Shown here: positions 6,541-12,686 of the stretch, in pieces
Layout of the letters: each line of letters begins with the position of its first letter
How positions within the stretch are numbered: position 1 is the stretch's first letter
NCBI GenBank assembly: GCA_017407885.1
Contig: JAFQVU010000102.1
Coordinates: 1-12,686, forward strand
Origin: Clostridia bacterium
GTDB lineage: Bacteria; Bacillota_A; Clostridia; Oscillospirales; CAG-272
Direction: 5' to 3'
Length of the DNA: 12,686 bases
Program-made: the position numbers and the translations under genes
The notes under the pieces: model-generated
Databases searched by the model: none
What the model was told of the DNA's origin: nothing
What the model saw: the letters and a program-made list of their open reading frames with translations, nothing else

Positions 6541-8247
6541 CTATATAACCTCATCAATCATTTCTCTCGCCGTATCGATAAGACGGTCGGTAATATTGAT
6601 ACCGCCCATAATGCGCGCGACCTCAGAGATTCGCGCCTCACGGTCAAGCGGTGTGACCGAGGTGGAAACTCTTCCGTCAGTCTCACGTTTTGAAATAAGA
6701 TAATGATTTTCTGCCCTCGCCGCAATCTGCGCCGCATGCGTAACGCACAGCACCTGTACTCCGCCGTTTCTTGCAAGCTCGCGAAGCTTTATACCAATCT
6801 TCTGCGAGGTCTTGCCCGACACGCCGGTATCGACCTCATCGAATATCAGCGTTCCCGGGGAATCACCCTCGGCAAGCACGCTCTTTATGGCTAGCATGAT
6901 TCTCGAAAGCTCACCGCCGGATGCGATTTTGGCAAGCGGCTTCAACGGTTCGCCCTTGTTAGTGGAAATCAGAAATTCGACATCATCAACGCCGCGTCGT
7001 GAGTACCGAGTGCCCCCGTCGTCACACGCCCGTTTTGCAACGCCGCACGAGAAGCTGACGCCGCCCATATCGAGATAGGATAATTCTTCGATTATCTTCG
7101 ATTCAAGAGTACCGGCAGCATCAAGTCTCCGCTTCGATAGCAGATCCGCCTGCTCATCCATTACCTTGACAAGCCGTTCACGTTCCGCAGTAAGCTCGGC
7201 AAGCCGCTCCTCTGACATCTCGATTGATTCAAGCTGCTCCTTCGCCGATGCAAGGAACACAAGAACCTCTGCAGCAGTGTCACCGTATTTGCGCTCAAGC
7301 TTTGATATCTCATCAAGTCTCGTTTCAACCTTATCAAGCTCCGCCGTCGGATCGTCCGCATCACCGTCGCGCAGTCCGTCAACCGTAAGCGCGATATCCT
7401 CAAGCTCACTTTCAATAGAATCGAGTCGCGATATAAGGGAATCTGCATCTTCCATCACCGGCGCGAGAGCTTCGATGGCACGCGATGCTCGCTTCACCTT
7501 GTCGAGTGCGGCATTCCCCTTCTCGTTACGATATAAAAGCGTGTATACCATATCGGAAAGTTGGGCGATTTTCTCACTGTTCTGAAGCTTTGTCCGCCTC
7601 GCGAGAAGCTTTTCTTCTTCATCTGGCTTCAGCTTTGCCGATTCGATCTCATTTATCTGATAACGCAGAAATTCAATCCGCTGCGTTTTCTCACGCTCAT
7701 TTTTTGAAAGCTCGGCGATACCGCGGTTTAATTCGCAGTACTTATCGTAGCTTTGCATATACGTGGAAAGCTCCTCACCGACACCGGCGAACTCATCAAG
7801 ATATGTTATATGATTATCCGGCACAAGCAATGCCATGTTGTCATGCTGTCCGTGAATACCGATAAGGTATTTCATCGCCTCACGCTGAAGCGAAAGCGGT
7901 ATAACCCGTCCGTTAACCCTTGATGTAGATTTGCCGGCAGAGGTGATAGTCCGCTCAAACATCAGAACTCCGTCTTCATCGGGAGCTATTCCAAGCTCGG
8001 AGAGTGCGCCCGTCACAGCATCCGTCAAATCGGTGAAGACCGCCGACACACGTGCCGACTCCTCTCCGTTTCGTATCAGCTCACGCGACTGCTTTGCACC
8101 GCAGATAAGTCCGATGCTGTCAATTATGATAGATTTACCCGCGCCGGTTTCGCCGGTAAGCACCGTGAAACCGTTCGTGAAATCTATATCCGCCGATTTT
8201 ATTACCGCGATATTTTCAATGTGAAGTGAAGAGAGCAACCGCCTCAC
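6541..8247 (-). CDS. recN: DNA repair protein RecN
   Basis: RecN is an SMC-like ATPase that acts early in double-strand break repair, gathering DNA ends. The protein has up to 568 residues, the usual length. Its N-terminal ATPase half holds Walker A GETGAGKS (32-39); a long charged coiled-coil region runs through the middle (about 150-380); the C-terminal half holds the ABC-type signature ASGGELSR (442-449) and Walker B TLIFDEVD (466-473), then CVTHAAQIAA. The start is uncertain: GTG at 8247 gives MRRLLSSLHIENIAVI, while TTG at 8238 gives the more family-like MLSSLHIENIAVI. The upstream AAAGGCGGTGAGG is poorly spaced for either one. It lies 23 bp after argR. In many clostridia the next genes are spoIVB and spo0A; here it is tyrS after 72 bp. 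Confidence 0.96.
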   Translation of the reverse strand: MRRLLSSLHIENIAVIKSADIDFTNGFTVLTGETGAGKSIIIDSIGLICGAKQSRELIRNGEESARVSAVFTDLTDAVTGALSELGIAPDEDGVLMFERTITSAGKSTSRVNGRVIPLSLQREAMKYLIGIHGQHDNMALLVPDNHITYLDEFAGVGEELSTYMQSYDKYCELNRGIAELSKNEREKTQRIEFLRYQINEIESAKLKPDEEEKLLARRTKLQNSEKIAQLSDMVYTLLYRNEKGNAALDKVKRASRAIEALAPVMEDADSLISRLDSIESELEDIALTVDGLRDGDADDPTAELDKVETRLDEISKLERKYGDTAAEVLVFLASAKEQLESIEMSEERLAELTAERERLVKVMDEQADLLSKRRLDAAGTLESKIIEELSYLDMGGVSFSCGVAKRACDDGGTRYSRRGVDDVEFLISTNKGEPLKPLAKIASGGELSRIMLAIKSVLAEGDSPGTLIFDEVDTGVSGKTSQKIGIKLRELARNGGVQVLCVTHAAQIAARAENHYLISKRETDGRVSTSVTPLDREARISEVARIMGGINITDRLIDTAREMIDEVI

Positions 8248-8270
8248 CGCCTTTCATTTTCACCGTCATA

Positions 8271-8732
8271 TTATCTGCGCCCGTTTATTATCTCACCAAG
8301 CTCATCCGCAAGGGACTGCGCCGCCTCATTTGTGCGCATCACGATTATTATCGTGTCATCCCCCGCAACACTGCCGACAATATCATCGCGTCCCATTGAA
8401 TCTATTGCCGCCGCCGCGCCCGATGCCATACCGACGATAGTTTTAACAACGGCAATGTTGTTTGCGCGGTCTATCTTTTCAACCGTTTCGATAAGCAAAT
8501 TGCGGTATTTTTTGCTTATCGTGTTTTCCTCACGGTGAGGAAGCGCGTACTTATAGCGTCCCACGGCGCCCACAGATACCTTAACGAGCTTCAGCTCGCG
8601 TATATCGCGCGATATCGTTGCCTGTGTAACCATGTATCCTTTCGCGCGAAGTCCGGCAAGCAGCTCCTCCTGCGTCTCTATCTCCTTCTCGCCTATAAGC
8701 GAGATTATTTCCGATTGACGATCGTGTTTCAT
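8271..8732 (-). CDS. argR: Arginine repressor (ArgR/AhrC)
   Basis: Arginine-responsive hexameric transcription regulator that represses arginine biosynthesis genes and may activate catabolic ones. The protein is 153 residues long, typical for the family. An N-terminal winged helix-turn-helix contains the family sequence VTQATISRDIRELKLVKV (35-52, with the DNA-contacting S41 and R42). The C-terminal oligomerisation and arginine-binding domain shows GMASGAAAAID (101-111) and GSVAGDDTIII (120-130). I start at ATG 8732 because GAGAGGTGG lies just upstream at good spacing and the protein then begins as other ArgR proteins do; a TTG at 8756 would add eight residues and overlap nadK, and is rejected. 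It follows nadK by 20 bp. The argR-recN neighbour pair is widespread in Firmicutes. No arginine gene is nearby, so its targets are elsewhere. Confidence 0.96.
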   Translation of the reverse strand: MKHDRQSEIISLIGEKEIETQEELLAGLRAKGYMVTQATISRDIRELKLVKVSVGAVGRYKYALPHREENTISKKYRNLLIETVEKIDRANNIAVVKTIVGMASGAAAAIDSMGRDDIVGSVAGDDTIIIVMRTNEAAQSLADELGEIINGRR

Positions 8733-8752
8733 TAATCCACCTCTCACGAATT

Positions 8753-9613
8753 TCAATGTATATCCGCCATCTTATGACGAAGCACCTCGTAAAAGCCTCC
8801 ATCCTTAAGGCGTATAAACCCGACTGTTTTATCCGAGCGGCGAAGCGTGACCGTGTCGCCGTATGTAAGCGTACGCATCTCGCATCCGTCAAGATTAAGA
8901 TACAGCTTTTCCTCTCGCTCGGTAACATTTTTCATTATAAGTTCGGACTGTGCCGAAAATACAAGCGGAGTCGCATTAAGCGAGTGTGAGCATATCGGCG
9001 TGACTATCATCGCATCCATGCGCGGATCGACCACTGCACCGCCGGCAGACATTGAGTAAGCCGTCGAGCCGGTCGGGGTTGATGCTATAAGTCCGTCCGC
9101 GCGGTAACGGTTGACCATGTTTCTGTCGCAGTAAAGCTCAATTTCAACAATGCGAAAAATCGACGCGCCGCCGAGCACCGCCTCATTGAGCGCAAACAGC
9201 CGCTCACCGCCTATATCCGCTTCGAGCATCATACGGTGCTCGACCTTGTATTCGCCATCGGTCAGACGTATCAGCATCGAAAGTTCATCAAGCTCAATCT
9301 CCGCCATATATCCGATGCGTCCAAGGTTGATACCGAGTATCGGCACTCCGCTTCCTGCGCATCTGCGCGCCGCCTTTAATATCGAACCGTCGCCGCCAAG
9401 AACTATCATCGCATCGGGAGCAGTATATAATATCTCATCCGAAGCAAATCTCACCCTCTTGCGCACGTCCTCACCAAGTGCACCGCACAGCGAATTCTCA
9501 AGTGACTCATGTACCATAAGCACCGCACGTTCGCCAAGCGTATCAATAACGCGCGACGTACCGAGAAAATCTATATCATTTGTCGTACTCGGGTATATTC
9601 CGATAGTTTTCAT
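8753..9613 (-). CDS. nadK: NAD kinase (ATP/polyphosphate-NAD kinase)
   Basis: Cytoplasmic enzyme that phosphorylates NAD to NADP and so sets the supply of NADPH for biosynthesis, including the MurB step encoded in the same window. The 286-residue protein shows the diagnostic GGDG motif (73-76, with D75), NLGRIGYM (96-103), the NE pair (143-144) in ALNEAVLGG, and the long conserved segment DGLIASTPTGSTAYSMSAGG (173-192), followed by TPICSHSLNATPLV. The length and order are typical. I choose ATG at 9613: AAGGTGGTC sits about eight bases upstream and would be consumed by the alternative GTG at 9625, which adds four residues. It follows tlyA by 29 bp and precedes argR by 20 bp, the standard order in clostridia. 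Confidence 0.97.
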   Translation of the reverse strand: MKTIGIYPSTTNDIDFLGTSRVIDTLGERAVLMVHESLENSLCGALGEDVRKRVRFASDEILYTAPDAMIVLGGDGSILKAARRCAGSGVPILGINLGRIGYMAEIELDELSMLIRLTDGEYKVEHRMMLEADIGGERLFALNEAVLGGASIFRIVEIELYCDRNMVNRYRADGLIASTPTGSTAYSMSAGGAVVDPRMDAMIVTPICSHSLNATPLVFSAQSELIMKNVTEREEKLYLNLDGCEMRTLTYGDTVTLRRSDKTVGFIRLKDGGFYEVLRHKMADIH

Positions 9614-9642
9614 GTTTATGACCACCTTCAGGCAGTTATTGA

Positions 9643-10413
9643 TTATTTTTCAAACGCGGTCTTTTTTATCATTTCCACCGGGAGTCCGCCAACCCGGTCA
9701 AATGCCGCAAGATACTCGCGGTTTCCGTCACCGCCGAGTATCGGCGATGCGGTAAGGCCAAAGCATCGGAGTCCGCAGGCATCTGCCGACGCAAGTACAC
9801 GTTCGATGACCTCGGCGTGTACATTTCTGTCCTTTACAATGCCGTTTTTCCCAATATTATCGCGCCCCGCCTCAAACTGCGGCTTGATAAGCGCCACAAA
9901 TCTGCCGTTTTCAGAAAGCATCCCCGACACCGCCGGCAGAATGAGCGTCAGCGAGATGAACGAAACATCGCAGACCGCAAGCTCGCATTTACCGCCGATA
10001 TCCTCGGGAGTGAGATATCTCGCGTTCATTCCCTCGTATGAAGTAACACGGGAATCCTCAACAAGCGAGGCATCAAGCTGTGAGCGTCCTACGTCAACCG
10101 CGCGCACATGGACTGCTCCGTGCTGCAAAAGGCAATCGGTAAACCCGCCTGTGGAAGCGCCGATATCAACGCAGTCAAGCCCATTTACATCAATCGCAAA
10201 AGCATCAAGTGCACGCTCAAGCTTAAGTCCGCCGCGGCTGACGTATTTAAGCGTTTCACCTATTATCTTGATTTCGCAGTCATCCGAAACTTCAGCCGAC
10301 GGTTTGGTTACAACCTTGCCGCAAGCGCTTATATTCCCCTCGCGTATCATACGCTGTGCCGCCTCACGGCTTTTGGCAAGTCCACGCGAAAACAAAAGCT
10401 TATCTATACGCAT
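9643..10413 (-). CDS. tlyA: TlyA family rRNA (cytidine-2'-O)-methyltransferase / hemolysin-like protein
   Basis: Predicted SAM-dependent 2'-O-methyltransferase. Characterised TlyA proteins methylate cytidines of 16S and/or 23S rRNA, which affects capreomycin sensitivity in mycobacteria; the old 'hemolysin' name is not supported by the domains. The 256 residues include an N-terminal S4 RNA-binding domain (1-60; RIDKLLFSRGLAKSREAAQRMI), then an FtsJ-like fold with SAM motif DIGASTGGFTD (83-93) and a likely K-D-K-E catalytic tetrad: K64 in GGLKLE, D149 in CDVSF, K177 in LIKPQFEAGR and E233 in NREYL. The ATG at 10413 lies three bases after the stop of the PAP2 gene with no clear ribosome binding site, suggesting translational coupling. 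In many clostridia dxs lies directly upstream; here it does not. Confidence 0.94.
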   Translation of the reverse strand: MRIDKLLFSRGLAKSREAAQRMIREGNISACGKVVTKPSAEVSDDCEIKIIGETLKYVSRGGLKLERALDAFAIDVNGLDCVDIGASTGGFTDCLLQHGAVHVRAVDVGRSQLDASLVEDSRVTSYEGMNARYLTPEDIGGKCELAVCDVSFISLTLILPAVSGMLSENGRFVALIKPQFEAGRDNIGKNGIVKDRNVHAEVIERVLASADACGLRCFGLTASPILGGDGNREYLAAFDRVGGLPVEMIKKTAFEK

Positions 10414-10416
10414 ATT

Positions 10417-10869
10417 TTAAAACAGCGGCACCAAAAACGGTATTAAAATACCAAGCAGTGCGCCCATAATGACCTGAAACGGAGTGTGACCGATAAGCTC
10501 CTTCAAATTCTTGTCAAGATACTGCGTATCCCCCTCGGATATGTCCTTGGCAATACGGTTTAAAACCTTCGCCTGTTCACCCGCGGCACGTCTCACCCCT
10601 GCGGCATCGTACATAACGATAAACGCAAGAATAAACGCAAGCGCGAATTCAGCGGAATTGGTACCGCACATACGCGCCACCGCAACCACCATCGCACACA
10701 CCGTGGATGAATGGGAGCTGGGCATACCGCCCGATGCCATGAGCACCGCGAAGTTAAAGGAATGTGTTTTTACAATGTATCTTACGCATTTGATTATCTG
10801 TGCCGAGAACCAGCCGATAACCGAACACACAAGCACGTAATTTGTTACAATACCAATGAAATGTTCCAT
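10417..10869 (-). CDS. Divergent PAP2 family membrane protein (DUF212, YuiD-like)
   Basis: Integral membrane protein of 150 residues related to the PAP2 phosphatase superfamily (DUF212, represented by Bacillus YuiD). Several hydrophobic helices are visible (about 5-27, 37-68, 74-90, 130-150). Conserved motifs are SGGMPSSHSS (46-55, resembling the PAP2 phosphatase signature), YDAAGVRRAAGEQAKVLN (87-104) and LIGHTPFQVIMGALLG (125-140). The enzymatic substrate is not established for this group; a lipid phosphate such as a polyprenyl phosphate is a reasonable guess given the adjacent prenyl diphosphate synthase gene, but that is inference. The ATG at 10869 has AAGGA at about eight bases. The ribosome binding site overlaps the last codons and stop of ispA, 11 bp upstream. 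This ispA-PAP2 adjacency recurs in clostridia. Confidence 0.9.
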   Translation of the reverse strand: MEHFIGIVTNYVLVCSVIGWFSAQIIKCVRYIVKTHSFNFAVLMASGGMPSSHSSTVCAMVVAVARMCGTNSAEFALAFILAFIVMYDAAGVRRAAGEQAKVLNRIAKDISEGDTQYLDKNLKELIGHTPFQVIMGALLGILIPFLVPLF

Positions 10870-10880
10870 ATAATGTTTCC

Positions 10881-11789
10881 TTATTTCTTTCTTACCAAAA
10901 GATATTTTGCAAGCTCGCAGAGCACCCCGGAGCCGGCATATGAAGCAAGTGCATCGACTGCATCATCGGTAAGTTGTGCGGCATACTCACGCGCCTCATC
11001 AATACTCATAAACGAGAGGAATGTAGTCTTGCCGCTTTCCTTGTCGCTTCCGATAGGCTTGCCGAGAAGCGCTTCGTCACCAATGGCATCGAGAATGTCG
11101 TCAACGACCTGAAACGCTCTGCCAACACTGAGTGCATATCTCTGGGCCGCCTCGCAAAGCGATGCAGACGCACCGCCTGCATAGCACCCGAGAAGCGCCG
11201 CACAGCGTATAAGCTCGCCCGTTTTGAGCGATTGAAGCCGCTCAAGCGTTTCCATATCAAATTTTTCACTCTCGCCTATGAGGTCGAGCACCTGACCGCC
11301 AATCATTCCGCCGATGCCTGCACATTCCGATAGGAGTGCGACTGCACGGCAGTTAGTCACCGCATCCACAAGCTGATTCGATGCCGCGACTCCGAATGAA
11401 CGGGTAAGAAGTGCATCACCGGCAAGAAGCGCGTTAGCCTCGCCGAATTTTATATGGCTCGTCGGCTTACCGCGGCGCAGGTCATCATTGTCCATGCAAG
11501 GCAGATCGTCGTGTATAAGCGAATATGTGTGTATCATCTCAAGCGCGCACGCATACGGAAGCGCTGCTTCAAAGGCACGCTGTCCGTCCTCGCCGCTCTC
11601 GCTCGCCGCAAGCAGTGCAAACTGAAGCACAAGGAAAGGACGGAGTCTCTTTCCGCCGCCGAGCAAGCTGTAGCGTACCGCGTTATATATAATTCCGAAT
11701 TTTTCATCATCACCTGCGGCATAATCGGACAGCTCCGATTCCACTGCCGCCGCGCCGATCTCTAAAAGCTTTTCGATATCAGTACTCAT
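10881..11789 (-). CDS. ispA: Polyprenyl synthetase, farnesyl (geranyl/geranylgeranyl) diphosphate synthase type
   Basis: Soluble prenyltransferase that condenses isopentenyl diphosphate with allylic diphosphates, most likely to farnesyl diphosphate for undecaprenyl phosphate and quinone precursors. The 302-residue protein has GGGKRLRP (44-51), the first Asp-rich motif DDLPCMD (94-100) in the E. coli-IspA-like context YSLIHDD, DALLTRSFG (125-133), GGQVLDL (164-170), and the second Asp-rich motif DDILD (230-234) followed by GSDKESGKTTF. The product chain length is inferred from the similarity around the first motif. The start is not certain: ATG at 11789 aligns with family N-termini; ATG at 11801 adds four residues; TTG at 11861 would translate the upstream hairpin element and is rejected. 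The nearest good ribosome binding site, AAAGGAA at 11823-11829, is separated from both ATGs by a perfect hairpin. Confidence 0.94.
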   Translation of the reverse strand: MSTDIEKLLEIGAAAVESELSDYAAGDDEKFGIIYNAVRYSLLGGGKRLRPFLVLQFALLAASESGEDGQRAFEAALPYACALEMIHTYSLIHDDLPCMDNDDLRRGKPTSHIKFGEANALLAGDALLTRSFGVAASNQLVDAVTNCRAVALLSECAGIGGMIGGQVLDLIGESEKFDMETLERLQSLKTGELIRCAALLGCYAGGASASLCEAAQRYALSVGRAFQVVDDILDAIGDEALLGKPIGSDKESGKTTFLSFMSIDEAREYAAQLTDDAVDALASYAGSGVLCELAKYLLVRKK

Positions 11790-11802
11790 TTTTATGACCA
11801 TT

Positions 11803-11822
11803 GCTTTTGCGTCAGCAAAAGC
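11803..11822 (-). promoter_or_regulatory. Perfect 8-bp hairpin between ribosome binding site and ispA start
   Basis: On the transcript strand GCTTTTGC, loop TGAC, GCAAAAGC. The hairpin lies immediately after AAAGGAA (11823-11829) and ends one base before ATG 11801. Without folding, the ribosome binding site is over 20 bases from the start, too far; if the hairpin folds and is bridged, spacing to ATG 11801 becomes very short and to ATG 11789 about 14. This suggests a structural effect on ispA translation (inference). The inverted repeat is unambiguous in the sequence. Confidence 0.6.
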
Positions 11823-11829
11823 TTCCTTT

Positions 11830-11900
11830 CTCCCCTTCTTGGGGCGCGGTTTGCGAAGCAAAGCTTTAGTCGAAGACTAAAGTAGAGCCACAAAAGGGAG
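11830..11900 (-). repeat. Multi-hairpin intergenic element between xseB and ispA
   Basis: A non-coding, palindrome-rich stretch. On the transcript strand it opens with CTCCCTTTTG (11891-11900) and closes with CAAGAAGGGGAG (11830-11841), which can pair with each other with small bulges. Inside are two perfect hairpins, both with a UUC triloop closed by C-G: CTTTAGTC/GACTAAAG (11864-11882) and TTTGC/GCAAA (11850-11862). A competing small hairpin, CCCC/GGGG, lies at 11832-11844. Together they form a plausible branched structure directly upstream of the ispA ribosome binding site. The look is that of a dispersed, structured intergenic repeat of the REP/MITE kind or a small structured leader; with one copy in the window this cannot be settled. 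No transposase or target-site duplication is seen. Confidence 0.5.
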
Positions 11901-11922
11901 TTTGAAAATTTATTTTCAAACT
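11899..11922 (-). other. Perfect 11-bp inverted repeat over the xseB stop codon
   Basis: AGTTTGAAAAT and ATTTTCAAACT are separated by two bases, and the xseB TGA (11916-11918) lies inside the first arm. The stem is A/T rich and is followed by CCCTTTTG rather than a clean U run, so it is at best a weak terminator on this strand. It may mark the left boundary of the adjoining multi-hairpin element or stabilise the 3' end of an xseAB message (inference). Confidence 0.55.
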
Positions 11923-12164
11923 TTCTCTTCCTGCATAGGAGCAAAATCGCGCTCCTCTATATTTCCGTCCTCGCCGCGGACAAGTATCTTAACCTTCTGT
12001 TCTGCCGCGTCAAGCTTCCCCGAGCAAAGCTTCACAAGCTTTACCCCCTCTTCAAACAACGCAAGAGACTCATCAAGCGGAGCCGCTCCGCCGTCAAGGG
12101 CACGCACGATCTCTTCAAGTCTCGCAAGTGCCTCTTCAAATGCAAGTTCTTTATTCTGTTCCAT
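11916..12164 (-). CDS. xseB: Exodeoxyribonuclease VII small subunit
   Basis: Small subunit of exonuclease VII, the single-strand-specific nuclease that trims DNA from both ends into oligonucleotides; several small subunits bind the coiled-coil of each large subunit. The 82-residue protein shows the family pattern: LAFEEALARLEEIVRALDGG (7-26), APLDESLALFEEGVKLVKLC (28-47), then LDAAEQKVKIL (51-61), with a short variable acidic tail. The length is typical. The ATG at 12164 has GAGGTGAT at ideal spacing. It lies 33 bp downstream of xseA. The last codons and stop fall within an inverted repeat, so the exact C-terminal tail may have been altered by arrival of the downstream element (inference). 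Confidence 0.95.
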   Translation of the reverse strand: MEQNKELAFEEALARLEEIVRALDGGAAPLDESLALFEEGVKLVKLCSGKLDAAEQKVKILVRGEDGNIEERDFAPMQEEKV

Positions 12165-12197
12165 TTATATCACCTCATTGGCTGATAATTTGACCGA

Positions 12198-12686
12198 TTA
12201 TTTTGTCTCGGGAATAATATCCACCGCTTCACCAACGACACTTCCGTCAGTTGTACGGAAAGTGAATCTATCCCCTTTTGCAATATTCTTAACGCTCTTT
12301 ATAAGCTTGCCCGAATCATCGAACACCGCCGAATATCCGCGCGATATGACCGACATCGGGTTAAGCGCTTCAAGCGATGCCGTAACCGAAGCAAACTTTC
12401 CGCGCTTGGCTGTAAGCGAAAGCTTCATCTCCTGCTCCATGCTCTTCGTGAGCGTAAGAAGCGACATGCGCTTGTCGTCGATAAAATTCTGGGGAGATGT
12501 CAGAGCACGGCTCTTTGCAAGCATCTGCAGTGAATTCCGTCCTGCGCTAATACGCTTGGTCAGCGCAAGCTCCATGTGACCGACAATGTTGTTTACCTTT
12601 CGGATAAGCTCGCCCGTGTCAGGCACAGCAAGCTCTGCCGCCGCGGATGGCGTGGGAGCGCGCATATCCGCCGCGAAATCCGCGAT
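12198..12686 (-). CDS. xseA: Exodeoxyribonuclease VII large subunit, C-terminal part, cut by window edge
   Basis: Catalytic subunit of exonuclease VII. Only the last 162 residues are present; the frame is open to the high-coordinate edge, so the ATG at 12665 is an internal methionine, not the start. The visible part begins IADFAADMRAPTPSAAAELAVP, the conserved catalytic-domain motif, continues through a helical coiled-coil region that carries the small subunits, and ends with LEALNPMSVISRGYSAVF and a short beta-rich tail (GDRFTFRTTDGSVVGEAV), the standard XseA C-terminus. The coiled-coil looks on the short side, as is common in clostridial forms of about 400 residues. The TAA stop is followed after 33 bp by xseB, so the two subunits are co-expressed. 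Identification is secure despite truncation. Confidence 0.95.
   Translation of the reverse strand: MADFAADMRAPTPSAAAELAVPDTGELIRKVNNIVGHMELALTKRISAGRNSLQMLAKSRALTSPQNFIDDKRMSLLTLTKSMEQEMKLSLTAKRGKFASVTASLEALNPMSVISRGYSAVFDDSGKLIKSVKNIAKGDRFTFRTTDGSVVGEAVDIIPETK

Noticed and set aside
9509..10420. Plus-strand open frame of 303 codons opposite nadK and tlyA
   Set aside because: It is a shadow of two well-supported minus-strand genes; its Ser/Arg/Pro-rich translation resembles no family.
11790..11861. N-terminal extension of ispA to a TTG at 11861
   Set aside because: The extra residues are a translation of the hairpin-rich element, no ribosome binding site precedes the TTG, and family N-termini align at 11789.
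11901..11920. Possible ArgR operator (ARG box) in the palindrome near the xseB stop
   Set aside because: TGAA and TTCA half-sites are present, but the spacing is two bases longer than the usual ARG box, the site straddles a stop codon deep inside an operon, and no arginine gene is adjacent.

Overview
The window is a dense stretch of bacterial chromosome in which every convincing gene lies on the minus strand, so transcription reads from high to low coordinates. I see sixteen protein genes: fourteen complete and one cut at each end. I see no tRNA, rRNA, CRISPR array, integrase or transposase gene. Gene content and order point to a member of the Clostridia (Firmicutes/Bacillota), most plausibly an Oscillospiraceae/Ruminococcaceae-type gut or environmental anaerobe. 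The supports are the block xseA-xseB-ispA-(divergent PAP2)-tlyA-nadK-argR-recN, the block murB-rapZ-whiA-dnaE, and strong GGAGG-type ribosome binding sites. Genus-level identity cannot be read from this sequence alone.

Layout in transcription order. Block A (12686 to 6541): xseA (3' part) and xseB make exonuclease VII; then comes a 114-126 bp gap filled with stem-loops; then ispA (prenyl diphosphate synthase), a divergent PAP2 membrane protein, tlyA (rRNA methyltransferase / S4 protein), nadK, argR and recN. Middle (6540 to 4571): tyrS, whose stop overlaps the start of a YjjG-type HAD nucleotidase. Block B (4543 to 1): murB, rapZ, whiA, a small two-helix membrane protein overlapping a YbjQ-family gene, and the 5' third or so of dnaE.

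Most gaps are under 75 bp, several genes are coupled by short overlaps or 3-20 bp spacers, and no classical hairpin-plus-U-run terminator is evident. The window therefore looks like one or a few long housekeeping operons spanning DNA repair and replication (xseAB, recN, dnaE), isoprenoid lipid supply (ispA, PAP2), peptidoglycan precursor synthesis and its regulation (murB, rapZ, whiA), NADP supply (nadK), nucleotide cleaning (yjjG) and translation (tyrS, tlyA).

I found no new defence or mobile system. The points most worth a second look are the multi-hairpin element between xseB and ispA, including a perfect hairpin between a Shine-Dalgarno sequence and the ispA start; the absence of genes normally expected in these blocks (yvcK/glmR between rapZ and whiA, dxs before tlyA, spoIVB/spo0A after recN); and the overlapping ybjQ/small-membrane-protein pair inserted between whiA and dnaE.
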